Notes: a model not told the origin generated them from the sequence alone. 64,000 nucleotides of DNA from Xenorhabdus griffiniae (GCF_037265215.1 NZ_CP147737.1:1644001-1708000); one strand, 5' to 3'. Positions 10,189 to 18,850 are shown, counted from the stretch's first letter. Made by a program: numbers and translations.

Positions 10189-10264
10189 GGGTCGTTAGCT
10201 CAGTCGGTAGAGCAGTTGACTTTTAATCAATTGGTCGCAGGTTCGAATCCTGCACGACCCACCA
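10189..10264 (+). tRNA. tRNA-Lys (TTT anticodon), copy 1
   Basis: A 76-base cloverleaf beginning GGGTCGTTAGCTCAG, with anticodon loop CTTTTAA (anticodon TTT), GGTTCGAATCC T arm and encoded CCA end. All stems pair. It is the first unit of a tandem array with a spacing of 107 bases. Confidence 0.97.
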
Positions 10265-10295
10265 TCTAAATTCTCACCTCAAGTACTCCTTAGAT

Positions 10296-10371
10296 GGGTC
10301 GTTAGCTCAGTCGGTAGAGCAGTTGACTTTTAATCAATTGGTCGCAGGTTCGAATCCTGCACGACCCACCA
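10296..10371 (+). tRNA. tRNA-Lys (TTT anticodon), copy 2
   Basis: Identical to copy 1 over all 76 bases, including the CCA end. The spacer before it (ATCTAAATTCTCACCTCAAG and so on) is repeated almost unchanged after it, which shows that the array arose by tandem duplication. Confidence 0.97.
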
Positions 10372-10402
10372 TCTAAACTTTCACCTCAAATACTCCTTAG
10401 AT

Positions 10403-10454
10403 GGGGCGTTAACTCAGTCAGTAGAACCGTTGACTTTTAATCGATTAGTCGCAG
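10403..10454 (+). pseudogene. Decayed third tRNA-Lys copy
   Basis: The sequence matches the first about 52 bases of the two intact tRNA-Lys genes (acceptor 5' strand, D arm, anticodon arm with CTTTTAA) but with several substitutions (GGGGCG for GGGTCG, AACTCAGTCAG for AGCTCAGTCGG, GAACC for GAGCA). It then stops before the T arm, so no acceptor stem or CCA can form. The same spacer precedes it, so it is the remnant of a third array unit. Confidence 0.85.
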
Positions 10455-10510
10455 CAGATAACTTAATAAATTGATTACTGACTTCACATTTTTCCTTATC
10501 ATTCTTAATT

Positions 10511-10536
10511 CTTTAAAATAATTAAAGACTTTTTTT
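10511..10536 (+). terminator. Probable terminator of the tRNA-Lys array
   Basis: CTTTAA (10511-10516) pairs with TTAAAG (10522-10527), followed by a run of T. It is AT-only and therefore weak, but well placed after the tRNA remnant. Confidence 0.45.
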
Positions 10537-10659
10537 CTTAAATTCGCTATCTTGTTTAGTATGTAAAACACCAAAGTGCAAAATAGCCTATTTATCTCGT
10601 AATTTCATGTTTTTTGTATTGATATACTAAACATTATTTATGGTAAGGATAAAAAAAGT

Positions 10660-11379
10660 ATGGATTTTTTCAACATTAATAACATATTCGTGCATATACC
10701 ACTAGGAACGGGCGGCTATAACCTTTCATATATTGAAGCGGTTGGTACGATAGCAGGGCTGTTATGTATTTGGCTCGCTAGTCAGGAGAAAATCATTAAT
10801 TACCTGTTTGGATTAATTAATGTCTCGCTATTCGCTGTTATCTTCTTTCAAATTCAACTCTACGCCAGCCTTATTCTGCAAATCTTTTTCTTCGCGGCCA
10901 ATGTCTATGGTTGGTATGCATGGAGCCGAGTCAATGAGCAAAAACAAATAGAGCTTAAAATTCGGTGGCTCAACCCTAAACAGATGGCTGTTGTTGCCGC
11001 AATTTCCATCGCTGCCATATTGATCATGACATTTAATATCGATCAATTATTTGGTTATATGGCAAAAGTGGTGGTGCTCGCCCTACAGGGAATGGGCTTT
11101 AATATCATCATGCCTGAGTTACAGTCCGATGCTTTCCCATTCTGGGATTCAGTGATGACAGTATTATCCATCGTGGCAATGATACTAATGACGCGTAAGC
11201 ATGTAGAAAATTGGCTGATTTGGGTTATCATCGATGTTATCAGTGTCGTGATTTATTACTATCAAGGCGTTTTGGCGATGTCGCTGCAATATATTATTTT
11301 GACAGGTATTGCATTGAATGGTGCTCGCCTGTGGATTAAGGCAGCGAAACCAGCGGATAACAACCCAAAGGAGATGTAA
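10660..11379 (+). CDS. pnuC: Nicotinamide riboside / NMN transporter PnuC
   Basis: A 239-residue integral membrane protein with about seven hydrophobic helices, of the PnuC family, which takes up nicotinamide riboside for NAD synthesis. Family features are the N-terminal YNLSYIEAVGTIAGLLCIWLA region and the repeated Trp-rich segments (VYGWYAWSR, NWLIWVIIDV). In E. coli pnuC follows nadA after the tRNA-Lys array; here no nadA is present and only about 200 bases separate the tRNA remnant from pnuC. The start ATG at 10660 follows GGTAAGGATAAAAAAAGT. Confidence 0.92.
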   Translation: MDFFNINNIFVHIPLGTGGYNLSYIEAVGTIAGLLCIWLASQEKIINYLFGLINVSLFAVIFFQIQLYASLILQIFFFAANVYGWYAWSRVNEQKQIELKIRWLNPKQMAVVAAISIAAILIMTFNIDQLFGYMAKVVVLALQGMGFNIIMPELQSDAFPFWDSVMTVLSIVAMILMTRKHVENWLIWVIIDVISVVIYYYQGVLAMSLQYIILTGIALNGARLWIKAAKPADNNPKEM

Positions 11380-11451
11380 ATTAAATCGATCGTCGGCCAT
11401 AGATAATCTATGGCCTGTTATTTGATATTTCTCTACAAGACATTCTCTCCT

Positions 11452-11553
11452 TAAATAGGTTTTCATAATACTGAAAGTATCAGATGTTGGGGTTCCTTAC
11501 CCCGCGCGGCGCGCGGGGTAAGGAAGGCTCCTATCATTTTGAAACGCTATTTA
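11452..11553 (-). repeat. Type B palindromic repeat, copy 1
   Basis: The core is a long GC-rich palindrome (TTCCTTACCCCGCGCG and its complement around 11494-11526) between conserved AT-rich arms (TTTTCATAATACTGAAAG on one side, ATCATTTTGAAACGCTATTT on the other). The same arms and core recur in opposite orientation at 23675 and diverged at 54858. It lies next to a type A repeat. Confidence 0.85.
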
Positions 11554-11560
11554 ATTAGCC

Positions 11561-11630
11561 TATACGCATTAAATTTCAAGTTGCAATTTACAACACGATA
11601 TGAAACGTGATTTGAAGTTAGATTAGTATA
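11561..11630 (+). repeat. Type A inverted-repeat element, short copy 1
   Basis: Begins TATACGCATTAAATTTCAAG and ends TTGAAGTTAGATTAGTATA. It lacks the central hairpin of the full-length copies, so it is an internally deleted form of 70 bases. Confidence 0.85.
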
Positions 11631-11788
11631 TTTATTTGAATTAACATCATTTTTACTCTCAATAGCATTTTCCATAAAAAAGTATTCTATTTTTACTCAC
11701 AAAGATTATTTACAGAACAACGCCTAACAGTTAGATTGAGATCACAAAATTGTTTTAAATAACTGTAAACGTATTAGGTGAAAGGATA

Positions 11789-12841
11789 ATGAATTACCAG
11801 AATGACGATATAAGAATAAGAAAAATAACAGAATTATTGCCACCAGTTGCATTACTCGAAAAATTTCCGGCCACAGAAGAGAGTGCTATTACTGTTCGTA
11901 AGGCACGTGAATCTATTCATAATATTTTAATTGGTGAAGATGATCGTCTATTGGTAGTGATTGGTCCATGTTCAATTCATGATCCACACGCGGCGTTAGA
12001 ATATGCAGAGCGCTTGAATAAATTACGTGAAGAATTGAAAGCTGATTTGGAAATTATCATGCGGGTGTACTTTGAAAAGCCCCGCACGACTATCGGCTGG
12101 AAAGGATTGATTAACGATCCAGGCATGGATTGCAGTTTTAATATCAATGGCGGATTACGTACTGCCCGTAAATTGTTGCTTGATATTAATAATATGGGAT
12201 TACCTGCGGCAGGTGAATTCCTGGATATGATTACTCCTCAGTATTTAGCTGATCTCATGAGCTGGGGGGCGATAGGGGCACGTACAACGGAGTCTCAAAT
12301 TCATCGCGAGTTGGCTTCAGGGTTGTCCTGTCCGGTTGGTTTCAAAAATGGTACAGATGGCACAATTAAAGTCGCTATTGATGCGATTAATTCAGCAAGT
12401 TCATCGCACTGTTTCTTGTCTGTCACGAAATGGGGTCACTCCGCAATTGTTAATACAATAGGTAACCGAGATTGCCATATTATTCTGCGTGGTGGCAAAG
12501 AGCCTAATTACAGTGCTGAACATGTCGGTGCCGTTAAAGAAGGACTAAAAAAAGCGGGCTTGGCTCCCCGCGTGATGATTGATTTTAGCCATGCAAATAG
12601 CGCGAAGCAGTTTAAAAGACAAATGGACGTCGGTGTTGATGTCTGCGGTCAGATTGCAAGGGGCGAAAACGCGATCATTGGTGTTATGGTTGAAAGTCAT
12701 TTGGTTGAAGGAAACCAAAGCCTGGAGAGTGATAAGCCTTTGGTTTATGGTCAAAGTATAACCGACGGTTGTATTGGTTGGGAAGATACCGAAACGTTAC
12801 TGCGCCAGTTGTCCCAGGCTGTCCAGAGTCGCAGAAGCTAA
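11789..12841 (+). CDS. aroG: 3-deoxy-7-phosphoheptulonate synthase, Phe-sensitive type
   Basis: First enzyme of the shikimate pathway: condenses phosphoenolpyruvate and erythrose 4-phosphate to DAHP. The 350-residue length and the pattern (MNYQNDDIRIRKI at the N-terminus, IGPCSIHDPHAALEYA, RVYFEKPRTTIGWKG, GARTTESQIHRELASG) fit the AroG class I enzyme; feedback by phenylalanine is inferred from the subgroup and the synteny with pnuC and gpmA. The ATG follows GTGAAAGGATA. It converges with gpmA over a shared terminator. Confidence 0.95.
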   Translation: MNYQNDDIRIRKITELLPPVALLEKFPATEESAITVRKARESIHNILIGEDDRLLVVIGPCSIHDPHAALEYAERLNKLREELKADLEIIMRVYFEKPRTTIGWKGLINDPGMDCSFNINGGLRTARKLLLDINNMGLPAAGEFLDMITPQYLADLMSWGAIGARTTESQIHRELASGLSCPVGFKNGTDGTIKVAIDAINSASSSHCFLSVTKWGHSAIVNTIGNRDCHIILRGGKEPNYSAEHVGAVKEGLKKAGLAPRVMIDFSHANSAKQFKRQMDVGVDVCGQIARGENAIIGVMVESHLVEGNQSLESDKPLVYGQSITDGCIGWEDTETLLRQLSQAVQSRRS

Positions 12842-12861
12842 TTTATTGCAAAATGCCATAA

Positions 12862-12887
12862 AAAAGCCGGATATCAATCCGGCTTTT
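12862..12887. terminator. Bidirectional terminator between aroG and gpmA
   Basis: AAAAGCCGGAT (12862-12872) and ATCCGGCTTTT (12877-12887) form a perfect 11-bp stem with a four-base loop, A-rich on one side and T-rich on the other, suiting both convergent genes. Confidence 0.9.
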
Positions 12888-12911
12888 AACATTCTTTATG
12901 CGATTTGAGAA

Positions 12912-13664
12912 TTACTTCGCCTTACCCTGATTTGCAACTGCTGCTGCTTTTGCTGCGATTTCATCAGCATTGCCCAGATAGTAGTGTTTGATAGGTTTCA
13001 TGTTCTCATCAAACTCATAAACCAGTGGTACAGCGGTTGGAATATTCAGTTCAAGAATTTCTTCTTCACTCATATTATCCAGATACTTCACCAATGCACG
13101 CAGGGAATTACCGTGAGCGGCGATAATGACTTTTTCGCCTTTTTCTACGCGTGGCTTGATCACTTCTTCCCAATAAGGAATAACACGTTCAATAGTCGTA
13201 GCAAGGCTTTCAGTAACTGGGAGCTCTTCTGGTTTCAGGTTGGCGTAACGAGGATCATGGCCTGGGTAGCGTTCATCATCTTTGGTTAAATCAGGAGGAG
13301 TGATGGCAAAGCCACGACGCCACAATTTAACTTGATCATCACCGTATTTGGCTGCGGTTTCTGCTTTATCCAGACCTTGTAATGCGCCGTAGTGACGTTC
13401 ATTCAGTTTCCAGCTTTTTTCAACTGGCAGCCATTGCTGATCAACCTGATCCAGAATATTCCACAAAGTGTGAATAGCACGTTTTAGAACAGAAGTGTAG
13501 GCGAAATCAAAGGTAAAACCTTCTTCTTTCAGTAGTTGACCAGCTTGTTGTGCTTCAGAGCGGCCTTTGTCGGACAATTCAACATCAGTCCAGCCAGTAA
13601 AACGGTTCTCTTTGTTCCACTCGCTTTCTCCGTGCCGTACAAGAACCAGTTTAGTTACAGCCAT
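12912..13664 (-). CDS. gpmA: 2,3-bisphosphoglycerate-dependent phosphoglycerate mutase
   Basis: Interconverts 3- and 2-phosphoglycerate in glycolysis and gluconeogenesis. The 250-residue protein carries the histidine-phosphatase motif [10 protein letters not shown] with the phosphorylated His11, the [13 protein letters not shown] loop, and the second catalytic His in [15 protein letters not shown]. The C-terminal tail is Ala/Lys-rich as in E. coli. The ribosome binding site AGGAGT lies just upstream on the minus strand. Confidence 0.97.
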   Translation of the reverse strand: MAVTKLVLVRHGESEWNKENRFTGWTDVELSDKGRSEAQQAGQLLKEEGFTFDFAYTSVLKRAIHTLWNILDQVDQQWLPVEKSWKLNERHYGALQGLDKAETAAKYGDDQVKLWRRGFAITPPDLTKDDERYPGHDPRYANLKPEELPVTESLATTIERVIPYWEEVIKPRVEKGEKVIIAAHGNSLRALVKYLDNMSEEEILELNIPTAVPLVYEFDENMKPIKHYYLGNADEIAAKAAAVANQGKAK

Positions 13665-13838
13665 AGCTTAAACTCCTATCAGTACTTTTTAATACAAAAT
13701 GAAAAGATCGCTGCGGGCATTATATGGCGCGACAGGTCAAAACGGCAAACAATAGTCTCGTATCTTCTGTTTTAAATCATGTTTGGTGATAATTACGGCG
13801 ATCATATATCAGGGGGAAGGGGAATAACGGAGAGTTTA

Positions 13839-13880
13839 TGATCTGAACTGTCTCCGAATAGAGGGAGACAATTCAGATCA
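13839..13880. terminator. Inverted repeat upstream of gpmA, downstream of the CPBP gene
   Basis: GATCTGAACTGTCTCC and GGAGACAATTCAGATC form a near-perfect stem of about 16 bp with a short loop. It lies about 15 bases after the CPBP protease gene (minus strand), so it probably ends that transcript. Confidence 0.55.
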
Positions 13881-13893
13881 AATGGAATTCAGT

Positions 13894-14763
13894 TTAGTGC
13901 ATAACTACTGATTTTATTGGGTAGGTGAAAAATAGCAGATGCATTAAGTTGAGTGAAAAATGGAAAGCAACAGCCACCCATAAACGCCCACTCCACAGCC
14001 AGGTCAGACCATAAATTAACCCTGCCAGCGTAGCAAAAATCATCAGTAAAGCCCCACCAGCAAAATGGGCAGCGCCAAACAGCAAGGAGGTAATGATAAG
14101 GGCTAAATAAGGATTCATCCATTGACTGAGCTTCTGCTGAATATAGCCACGAAACAGTGCTTCTTCAGCCAAAGAGACAAAGAAAAGATTAGCAATAACA
14201 AAGGCCGGGAACCAATTAGGTAGATGGAGTTCGACGGATAATCCACCTAACACAGTTGCAAGCCATAATAATGCTGGAATAGCTGCAATTAATAATGCCC
14301 ATCCATGAGCAGGCGCATTAGCCAACGGTTTTCGGATGAACAAAGTAGGCATACAGAATATCAGGATAAATGGCAGCAGTGCTTTGTCAAAGTTGAAATA
14401 CATTGAAAAAGGTGCGCTGAGCGGGCCTGCCTGCACTTTATCCAGATACTTGAGATTATGGAATCCTGGGATGTAATGTATAAACAGTAAAATACCACCG
14501 ATGAGTAATAACAGCTCTATAACGATTTTGGGGACAACATGTTTTTCGCTGTTTTTTTGGCAATAACGATATGCGATACCTAAAAGAGTGATCACTGTCA
14601 GCGTGATTATAGCAGGATAGGTAAGTATGTTAGTGTTGATCCCAGCAATGATAGCGAAGAGTGCGACGAAAAAAGCAATTTTCTGACGACGCTCTAAAAG
14701 AGCCAATGCAATGGCAAGTAATGCCCAAGCCATATAATTCCCTAATATCTTTGAAAAAACCAA
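13894..14763 (-). CDS. CPBP-family intramembrane glutamic protease
   Basis: A 289-residue multi-pass membrane protein of the CPBP (CAAX protease/bacteriocin-processing, ABI) family. All three family motifs are visible in the C-terminal part: EEALFRGY with Glu200, Glu201 and Arg205, FGAAHF with His233, and HFSLN with His268 and Asn272, so the active site looks intact. The N-terminal half consists of further helices of no assigned function. It lies alone between gpmA and modF and is not part of the usual enterobacterial order there. Substrates cannot be predicted; relatives act in prenyl protein processing or bacteriocin self-protection. Confidence 0.85.
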   Translation of the reverse strand: MVFSKILGNYMAWALLAIALALLERRQKIAFFVALFAIIAGINTNILTYPAIITLTVITLLGIAYRYCQKNSEKHVVPKIVIELLLLIGGILLFIHYIPGFHNLKYLDKVQAGPLSAPFSMYFNFDKALLPFILIFCMPTLFIRKPLANAPAHGWALLIAAIPALLWLATVLGGLSVELHLPNWFPAFVIANLFFVSLAEEALFRGYIQQKLSQWMNPYLALIITSLLFGAAHFAGGALLMIFATLAGLIYGLTWLWSGRLWVAVAFHFSLNLMHLLFFTYPIKSVVMH

Positions 14764-14891
14764 TGAAATAATCTAAAAATAAACGGTGATTCTATAGTAA
14801 TGGTTAAAAAATTCAAAAATAATCATAAAAAATATCAAAAAAATATGACTTGATTTTATTAAAGAATGATTAGATTGAACGATAACAGAAA

Positions 14892-14913
14892 TCCCTCTCC
14901 GTCAAGAGAGGGA
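14892..14913 (-). terminator. Terminator downstream of modF
   Basis: TCCCTCTC (14892-14899) pairs with GAGAGGGA (14906-14913). Read on the minus strand it is followed by TTTCTGTT, fitting termination of modF. Confidence 0.65.
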
Positions 14914-14949
14914 GCGGAGCATCGTCATGCATTGAACGAAAAAAGATGA

Positions 14950-16434
14950 CTACAGTGATTCTAAGGAAATATTTTCAGTTTCATACCGATAAATATCACC
15001 GTCAGGAATAAATCGCAGACGATGGGTAATGCACTGTGGCGCATCTTCTTGATGATGGGAAACAAACAGAAGCTGTGTATCACCATGAGTAATCATGATG
15101 TCAATGAAGCGCAGAACTAACTGGCGGTTTAGAGGATCAAGCCCTTGCAAGGGTTCATCCAGGATCAATAAAGCGGGATGCTTCACCAGAGCGCGGGCAA
15201 TCAAAACCAGTCGCTGTTGCCCCCATGACAAACTATGAAACGGGCTATTTGCTGTTGCTCCAGATAATCCCAATAAACCCAGCCATTCATCTGCTAACTG
15301 TTGCTGTCGATCTGAAACGGCCTGATAGAGTCCTATTGAATCGAAAAAACCAGACAGGATAACATTCCGAACGCCGGTACTGACACGATATTCCAGATGA
15401 ATACTGTTACTGACATAACCAATGTGACGTTTGATGTCCCAAATCGTTTCACCACTTCCCCGTTGACGGCCAAATAATATTAATTCATTGCTGTAACCTT
15501 GCGGGTGATCGCCCGTAATTAGGCTAAGAAGTGTCGATTTACCCGCGCCATTTTCACCGATGATTTGCCAGTGTTCATTAGGGTTAACCTGCCAGCTTAA
15601 GCCGTGCAAAATGGGTTTATCGTTGTATTGGACAATAACATCACGCATTGACACCAAAGGTTGATCCGCGGGAAGTTGTCCATCTGTCCGGTATTCATCT
15701 GCTTCGGGAAGATGGATGTTTTTCAGTCTTTCACTGTGTGCTAACTGTGCCACGAGAGATTCTGCCAAAATGCGTTCTTTCTCTCCGGCTAGCGTCAGAT
15801 GACAATCCGCCAGTACACCGACTTGTTCGACAAAATCAGGAATTTCATGGAATCGGGTTAAGATTAAAACTAAAGTAATGCCTTTTGCTGCCAGAGAACT
15901 TAATAATTGGGTAAGTTGATTGCGGGCATAACTGTCTAGCCCATCAAAAGGTTCATCAAGGATAAGCAGGTCCGGGTTTACCATTAATGCCTGACATAGC
16001 AAAACCTTACGAACTTCCCCTGTTGAAAGGTATTTGAATCGTCGTGAGAGCAGATCCTTGATACCAAAATATTCGCTTAATTCAAGACACAATTCATTGT
16101 CTTTATGGTGAAGCTGGATGATGTCTGCGGCAGTGCGTCCAGTATCTTCTTCTCCTTCACTGAGCAAATCTGTATTGTTGCGTTGCCACTCTTCATCAAT
16201 CAGTTTTTGTAATTGTTCGAAAGATAGACGTATTGGTGTGCGAAACGAACAATGACGGTCACCTGCCAGTTGGATTAATTCATCCGACAGTGCACGCGCC
16301 AATGAAGATTTTCCACTGCCGTTTGCGCCAACAAAAGCCCAGCTTTCACCAGAAATAATTTTCAGTGACGGTAGCCGTAGGGTACGGGTGTCACTTAAAC
16401 GGAAACTACCTTGCTTTATTTGCAATTCAGACAT
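14950..16434 (-). CDS. modF: Molybdate-linked ABC ATPase ModF
   Basis: A 494-residue protein with two ABC ATPase domains and no membrane part. The first has Walker A GANGSGKSS (about residues 37-45), signature LSTGEVRK and Walker B LLILDEPFDGLD; the second has GENGAGKST, LSWGQQRL and LLILDEPLQGLD. This is the ModF (PhrA) architecture encoded next to modE in enterobacteria. Its exact role in molybdate handling is unclear. The first signature is STG rather than SGG. It is followed upstream by modE after a type A repeat. Confidence 0.92.
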   Translation of the reverse strand: MSELQIKQGSFRLSDTRTLRLPSLKIISGESWAFVGANGSGKSSLARALSDELIQLAGDRHCSFRTPIRLSFEQLQKLIDEEWQRNNTDLLSEGEEDTGRTAADIIQLHHKDNELCLELSEYFGIKDLLSRRFKYLSTGEVRKVLLCQALMVNPDLLILDEPFDGLDSYARNQLTQLLSSLAAKGITLVLILTRFHEIPDFVEQVGVLADCHLTLAGEKERILAESLVAQLAHSERLKNIHLPEADEYRTDGQLPADQPLVSMRDVIVQYNDKPILHGLSWQVNPNEHWQIIGENGAGKSTLLSLITGDHPQGYSNELILFGRQRGSGETIWDIKRHIGYVSNSIHLEYRVSTGVRNVILSGFFDSIGLYQAVSDRQQQLADEWLGLLGLSGATANSPFHSLSWGQQRLVLIARALVKHPALLILDEPLQGLDPLNRQLVLRFIDIMITHGDTQLLFVSHHQEDAPQCITHRLRFIPDGDIYRYETENISLESL

Positions 16435-16507
16435 TCTTCTTCCTTTTTAAGCAACATCAATTAAAGGATCATCAGAAATAAGCGGAATAATGTTCAATGT
16501 CAATGTG

Positions 16508-16615
16508 TATACCAATCTAACTTCAAGATGCATGTGATTTCTCCTCGCGAAACGGGGAGAAATCGGGTTTCATATAATAGTGTTGTAAATTGCAACTTGA
16601 AGTTTAATGCGTATA
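16508..16615 (-). repeat. Type A inverted-repeat element, full-length copy 2
   Basis: Runs from TATACCAATCTAACTTCAAG to the complement of the family start (AGTTTAATGCGTATA). The central hairpin arms are GATTTCTCC and GGAGAAATC. It occupies the modE-modF gap, so it probably lies in a transcript. Confidence 0.9.
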
Positions 16616-16657
16616 GCTGTTTGTTATTCATTGAGGCTTAATCACTTTTGCAATCGA

Positions 16658-17449
16658 TTAGCATAAAGTGGCAATAATCACTTTATCAGCATCGAAAAGT
16701 GCAGCAACAGAATCGCAGGGCTGGAGTTGCAAACGTGTCACTTCCTGATTAGATAACGTAACGCAAAGGGATTCACCGCCATCAAGTGTCAGAATAATTT
16801 CGCTGTGTTCTGTGCCTGTTTCAATATGGCTGACCTGGCCGGATAGGACATTATCGAATGAAGCAGAAGAAAGATGATCTTTAGTTAGGGTTATCCACGG
16901 CGCTTTAATCAACACCAGCACTTCTTTTCCGGTGACTAAATTCAGTCGATTGGCGCTTTGTTCCGTTACAGCCGCATAGATTGATGTTTTACCCTCTGCC
17001 AACAGAATACGAACATGTTGTTGAATATTGCCGTGGCTACGTTCAATGATCGTACCAAAAAATTGATTTCGGGCGCTGGTTTGTAACGAAAAACGAGATA
17101 TAGCCGCAAGCAAGCTGTCCAGAGGCAGGGAATCTTCTTGCAAGACATCAAACGCTTTTTGTTGAATTTTCTCCAGCAAATCATAAAGCTGCAACAGACG
17201 TTCGCCATAATGGGTTAGTAACGCACCGCCGCCACCTTTTCCGCCTGTGGCACGTTCCACCAGGATCTCATCGGCGAGCTGATTCATTTCATTGATGGCA
17301 TCCCAGGCACTTTTATAGCTGATCCCAGCTTGTTTTGCGCCTTGGCTGATAGAACCCGTGATTTTAATTTGCTTAAGCAACGCAATTCGTCGGGGATCGG
17401 CGAACAGACGTTGTTGCAATTTTAGTGTTAACAATATTTGGGCTTGCAT
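16658..17449 (-). CDS. modE: Molybdate-responsive transcriptional regulator ModE
   Basis: A 263-residue regulator that binds molybdate and represses modABC while activating molybdoenzyme genes. The N-terminal winged helix is clear (GSISQGAKQAGISYKSAWDA, about 32-51; then VERATGGKGGGGA, the ModE signature). Two C-terminal TOBE/Mop domains (about 125-190 and 195-262) bind molybdate. It lies divergently from acrZ and modABC, and a ModE-type palindrome is present before modA. Confidence 0.96.
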   Translation of the reverse strand: MQAQILLTLKLQQRLFADPRRIALLKQIKITGSISQGAKQAGISYKSAWDAINEMNQLADEILVERATGGKGGGGALLTHYGERLLQLYDLLEKIQQKAFDVLQEDSLPLDSLLAAISRFSLQTSARNQFFGTIIERSHGNIQQHVRILLAEGKTSIYAAVTEQSANRLNLVTGKEVLVLIKAPWITLTKDHLSSASFDNVLSGQVSHIETGTEHSEIILTLDGGESLCVTLSNQEVTRLQLQPCDSVAALFDADKVIIATLC

Positions 17450-17625
17450 AGTGATTTATTTAGGGTAACTATTTGAGCGTTCTTACAACAGAACCATAAG
17501 AATCGCACGTTTCGACGGTTACTGTTACTGTTTTATTGTCTAGAATAACCCAATTAACGTCTGTGTTATGTCAGATTCAGAAATGACACAGTTAATTTGT
17601 GAATCACTCAGGATATGAGGTTAGC

Positions 17626-17760
17626 ATGTTTGAATTGCTTAAAAGTATGGGATTTGCACTGATCATGGTCCCCGTGGTGATGGCGGCGATTTTGGCGTTG
17701 ATTTACGGACTTGGGGGATTATTCAATCTTATCTCCAAAACAGAAAATACCAGTCGTTAA
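17626..17760 (+). CDS. acrZ: AcrAB-TolC efflux pump accessory protein AcrZ
   Basis: A 44-residue single-helix membrane protein, [20 protein letters not shown] at the start, closely similar to E. coli AcrZ (YbhT). AcrZ binds AcrB and modifies the drug range of the AcrAB-TolC pump. It sits between modE and modA as in E. coli. A GGATATGAGG stretch precedes the ATG and may be the ribosome binding site. The variable tail (SKTENTSR) is normal. Confidence 0.93.
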   Translation: MFELLKSMGFALIMVPVVMAAILALIYGLGGLFNLISKTENTSR

Positions 17761-17824
17761 TCTTGAACTTTGTCATTTCTATTACCCGGTTATCCGGGTA
17801 ATCATCAAATTCCTGCCTTTTCTC

Positions 17825-17894
17825 TATACGCATCAAACTTCAAGTTGCAATTTACAACACGATATGAAACCTGATTTTAAGTTAGATTGGTATA
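17825..17894 (+). repeat. Type A inverted-repeat element, short copy 3
   Basis: Starts TATACGCATCAAACTTCAAG and ends TTAGATTGGTATA. The central hairpin is missing. Its last two bases are shared with the adjoining type C element. Confidence 0.88.
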
Positions 17895-17950
17895 TACCAA
17901 TCGTCTTTCAACGTGATTTGCAAGCTGCAACTTGAAGTTGGATTGGTATA
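17893..17950 (+). repeat. Type C inverted-repeat element, short copy 1
   Basis: Starts TATACCAATCGTCTTTCAA and ends GAAGTTGGATTGGTATA, with the family segment TTTGCAAGCTGCAACTTGAAG. The central hairpin is deleted compared with the copies at 21548 and 60155. Confidence 0.8.
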
Positions 17951-18007
17951 AAAACTAAAACTAACTCACAACTTGCCGATTAATCTCAGAATAGCGTTTT
18001 CATTTAA

Positions 18008-18031
18008 CGTTGTATCTTGTTATATACAACG
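18008..18031. promoter_or_regulatory. ModE operator-like palindrome before modA
   Basis: CGTTGTAT (18008-18015) and ATACAACG (18024-18031) are perfect inverted arms with an eight-base spacer, in the pattern and position of the ModE operator of modABC. Binding is inferred from neighbours and arrangement. Confidence 0.7.
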
Positions 18032-18062
18032 CACCATATTGATGATCTTAGGTGAGTATAAA

Positions 18063-18833
18063 ATGAAAAATAAAGTTTATCAGTTACTGACAGGGGCTGT
18101 CGTTTCTTTTGCGCTTGCTGGAAACGTCTGGGCAGCAGATAAGGTGACGGTTTTTGCGGCCGCTTCATTAACCAATGCATTAGATGAGATTGCGGCACAG
18201 TATAAAAAAGAGAAACGGGGCGATATTGTTGCCTCTTATGCATCATCATCAACACTGGCTCGCCAGATAGCGCAGGGAGCTCCGGCGGATATTTTTATTT
18301 CTGCCGATCAGCAGTGGATGAATTACGCGACTGACAAACAATTAATTGCCGAAAATACTCGTCATACCTTGTTGGGTAACCAGCTTGTCCTGATTGCGCC
18401 GAAAGAGAGTCATTTGAATCAAGTTGAGATCAACCGAGAAACAAAATGGAAGTCTTTGCTGGCGGGAGGGCGGTTAGCGGTTGGCGATCCTGATCATGTA
18501 CCGGTTGGTATTTATGCTAAAGAATCCCTGCAATATTTGAATGCATGGGATACGGTTAATCCATTGATGGCACGCACTAACAATGTGCGTAGTGGTATGG
18601 CGTTGGTGGAACGAGCCGAAGCCCCGCTGGGCATTGTTTATGGCTCTGATGCCGTTGCCAGCAATAAGGTCAAAGTTGTGGGAGTTTTCCCACTTGAAAG
18701 CCATAAACCGGTGGAATATCCGATGACAATAGTCAAAGGTCATGAAAAACAGGCTGTTCGCGATTTTTATGATTACCTTAAAACCCCTGAAGCCGCTGCT
18801 ATTTTTAAACGTTACGGCTTTAGTTCACTGTAG
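18063..18833 (+). CDS. modA: Molybdate ABC transporter substrate-binding protein
   Basis: Periplasmic molybdate-binding protein of 256 residues. The signal peptide ends about AGNVWAADK (residue 24). The mature protein starts with the family motif VTVFAAASLTNALDEIA, in which the Ser contacts the oxyanion, and contains YASSSTLARQIAQGAPADIFISAD. The start at 18063 is chosen because it gives a proper signal peptide and follows AGGTGAG; the frame is open further upstream across the ModE site but that part is not coding. It is the first gene of modABC. Confidence 0.96.
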   Translation: MKNKVYQLLTGAVVSFALAGNVWAADKVTVFAAASLTNALDEIAAQYKKEKRGDIVASYASSSTLARQIAQGAPADIFISADQQWMNYATDKQLIAENTRHTLLGNQLVLIAPKESHLNQVEINRETKWKSLLAGGRLAVGDPDHVPVGIYAKESLQYLNAWDTVNPLMARTNNVRSGMALVERAEAPLGIVYGSDAVASNKVKVVGVFPLESHKPVEYPMTIVKGHEKQAVRDFYDYLKTPEAAAIFKRYGFSSL

Positions 18834-18850
18834 GAACGGATCTTTTGGAG

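Larger units (their letters stand above)
11380..11788. other. pnuC-aroG intergenic region with repeats B and A
   Basis: About 410 bases without a gene. It holds a type B palindromic repeat and a short type A repeat (listed separately), then about 150 AT-rich bases that should contain the aroG promoter. TGTAAA-type TyrR half-sites occur just before aroG but no full TyrR box is clear. Confidence 0.5.
17761..18062. other. acrZ-modA intergenic region with repeats A and C and ModE site
   Basis: About 300 bases. A possible acrZ terminator (ACCCGGTTATCCGGGTA) comes first, then a short type A and a short type C element back to back, then about 60 bases, then the ModE-like palindrome and the modA ribosome binding site (GGTGAG). 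Confidence 0.6.
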
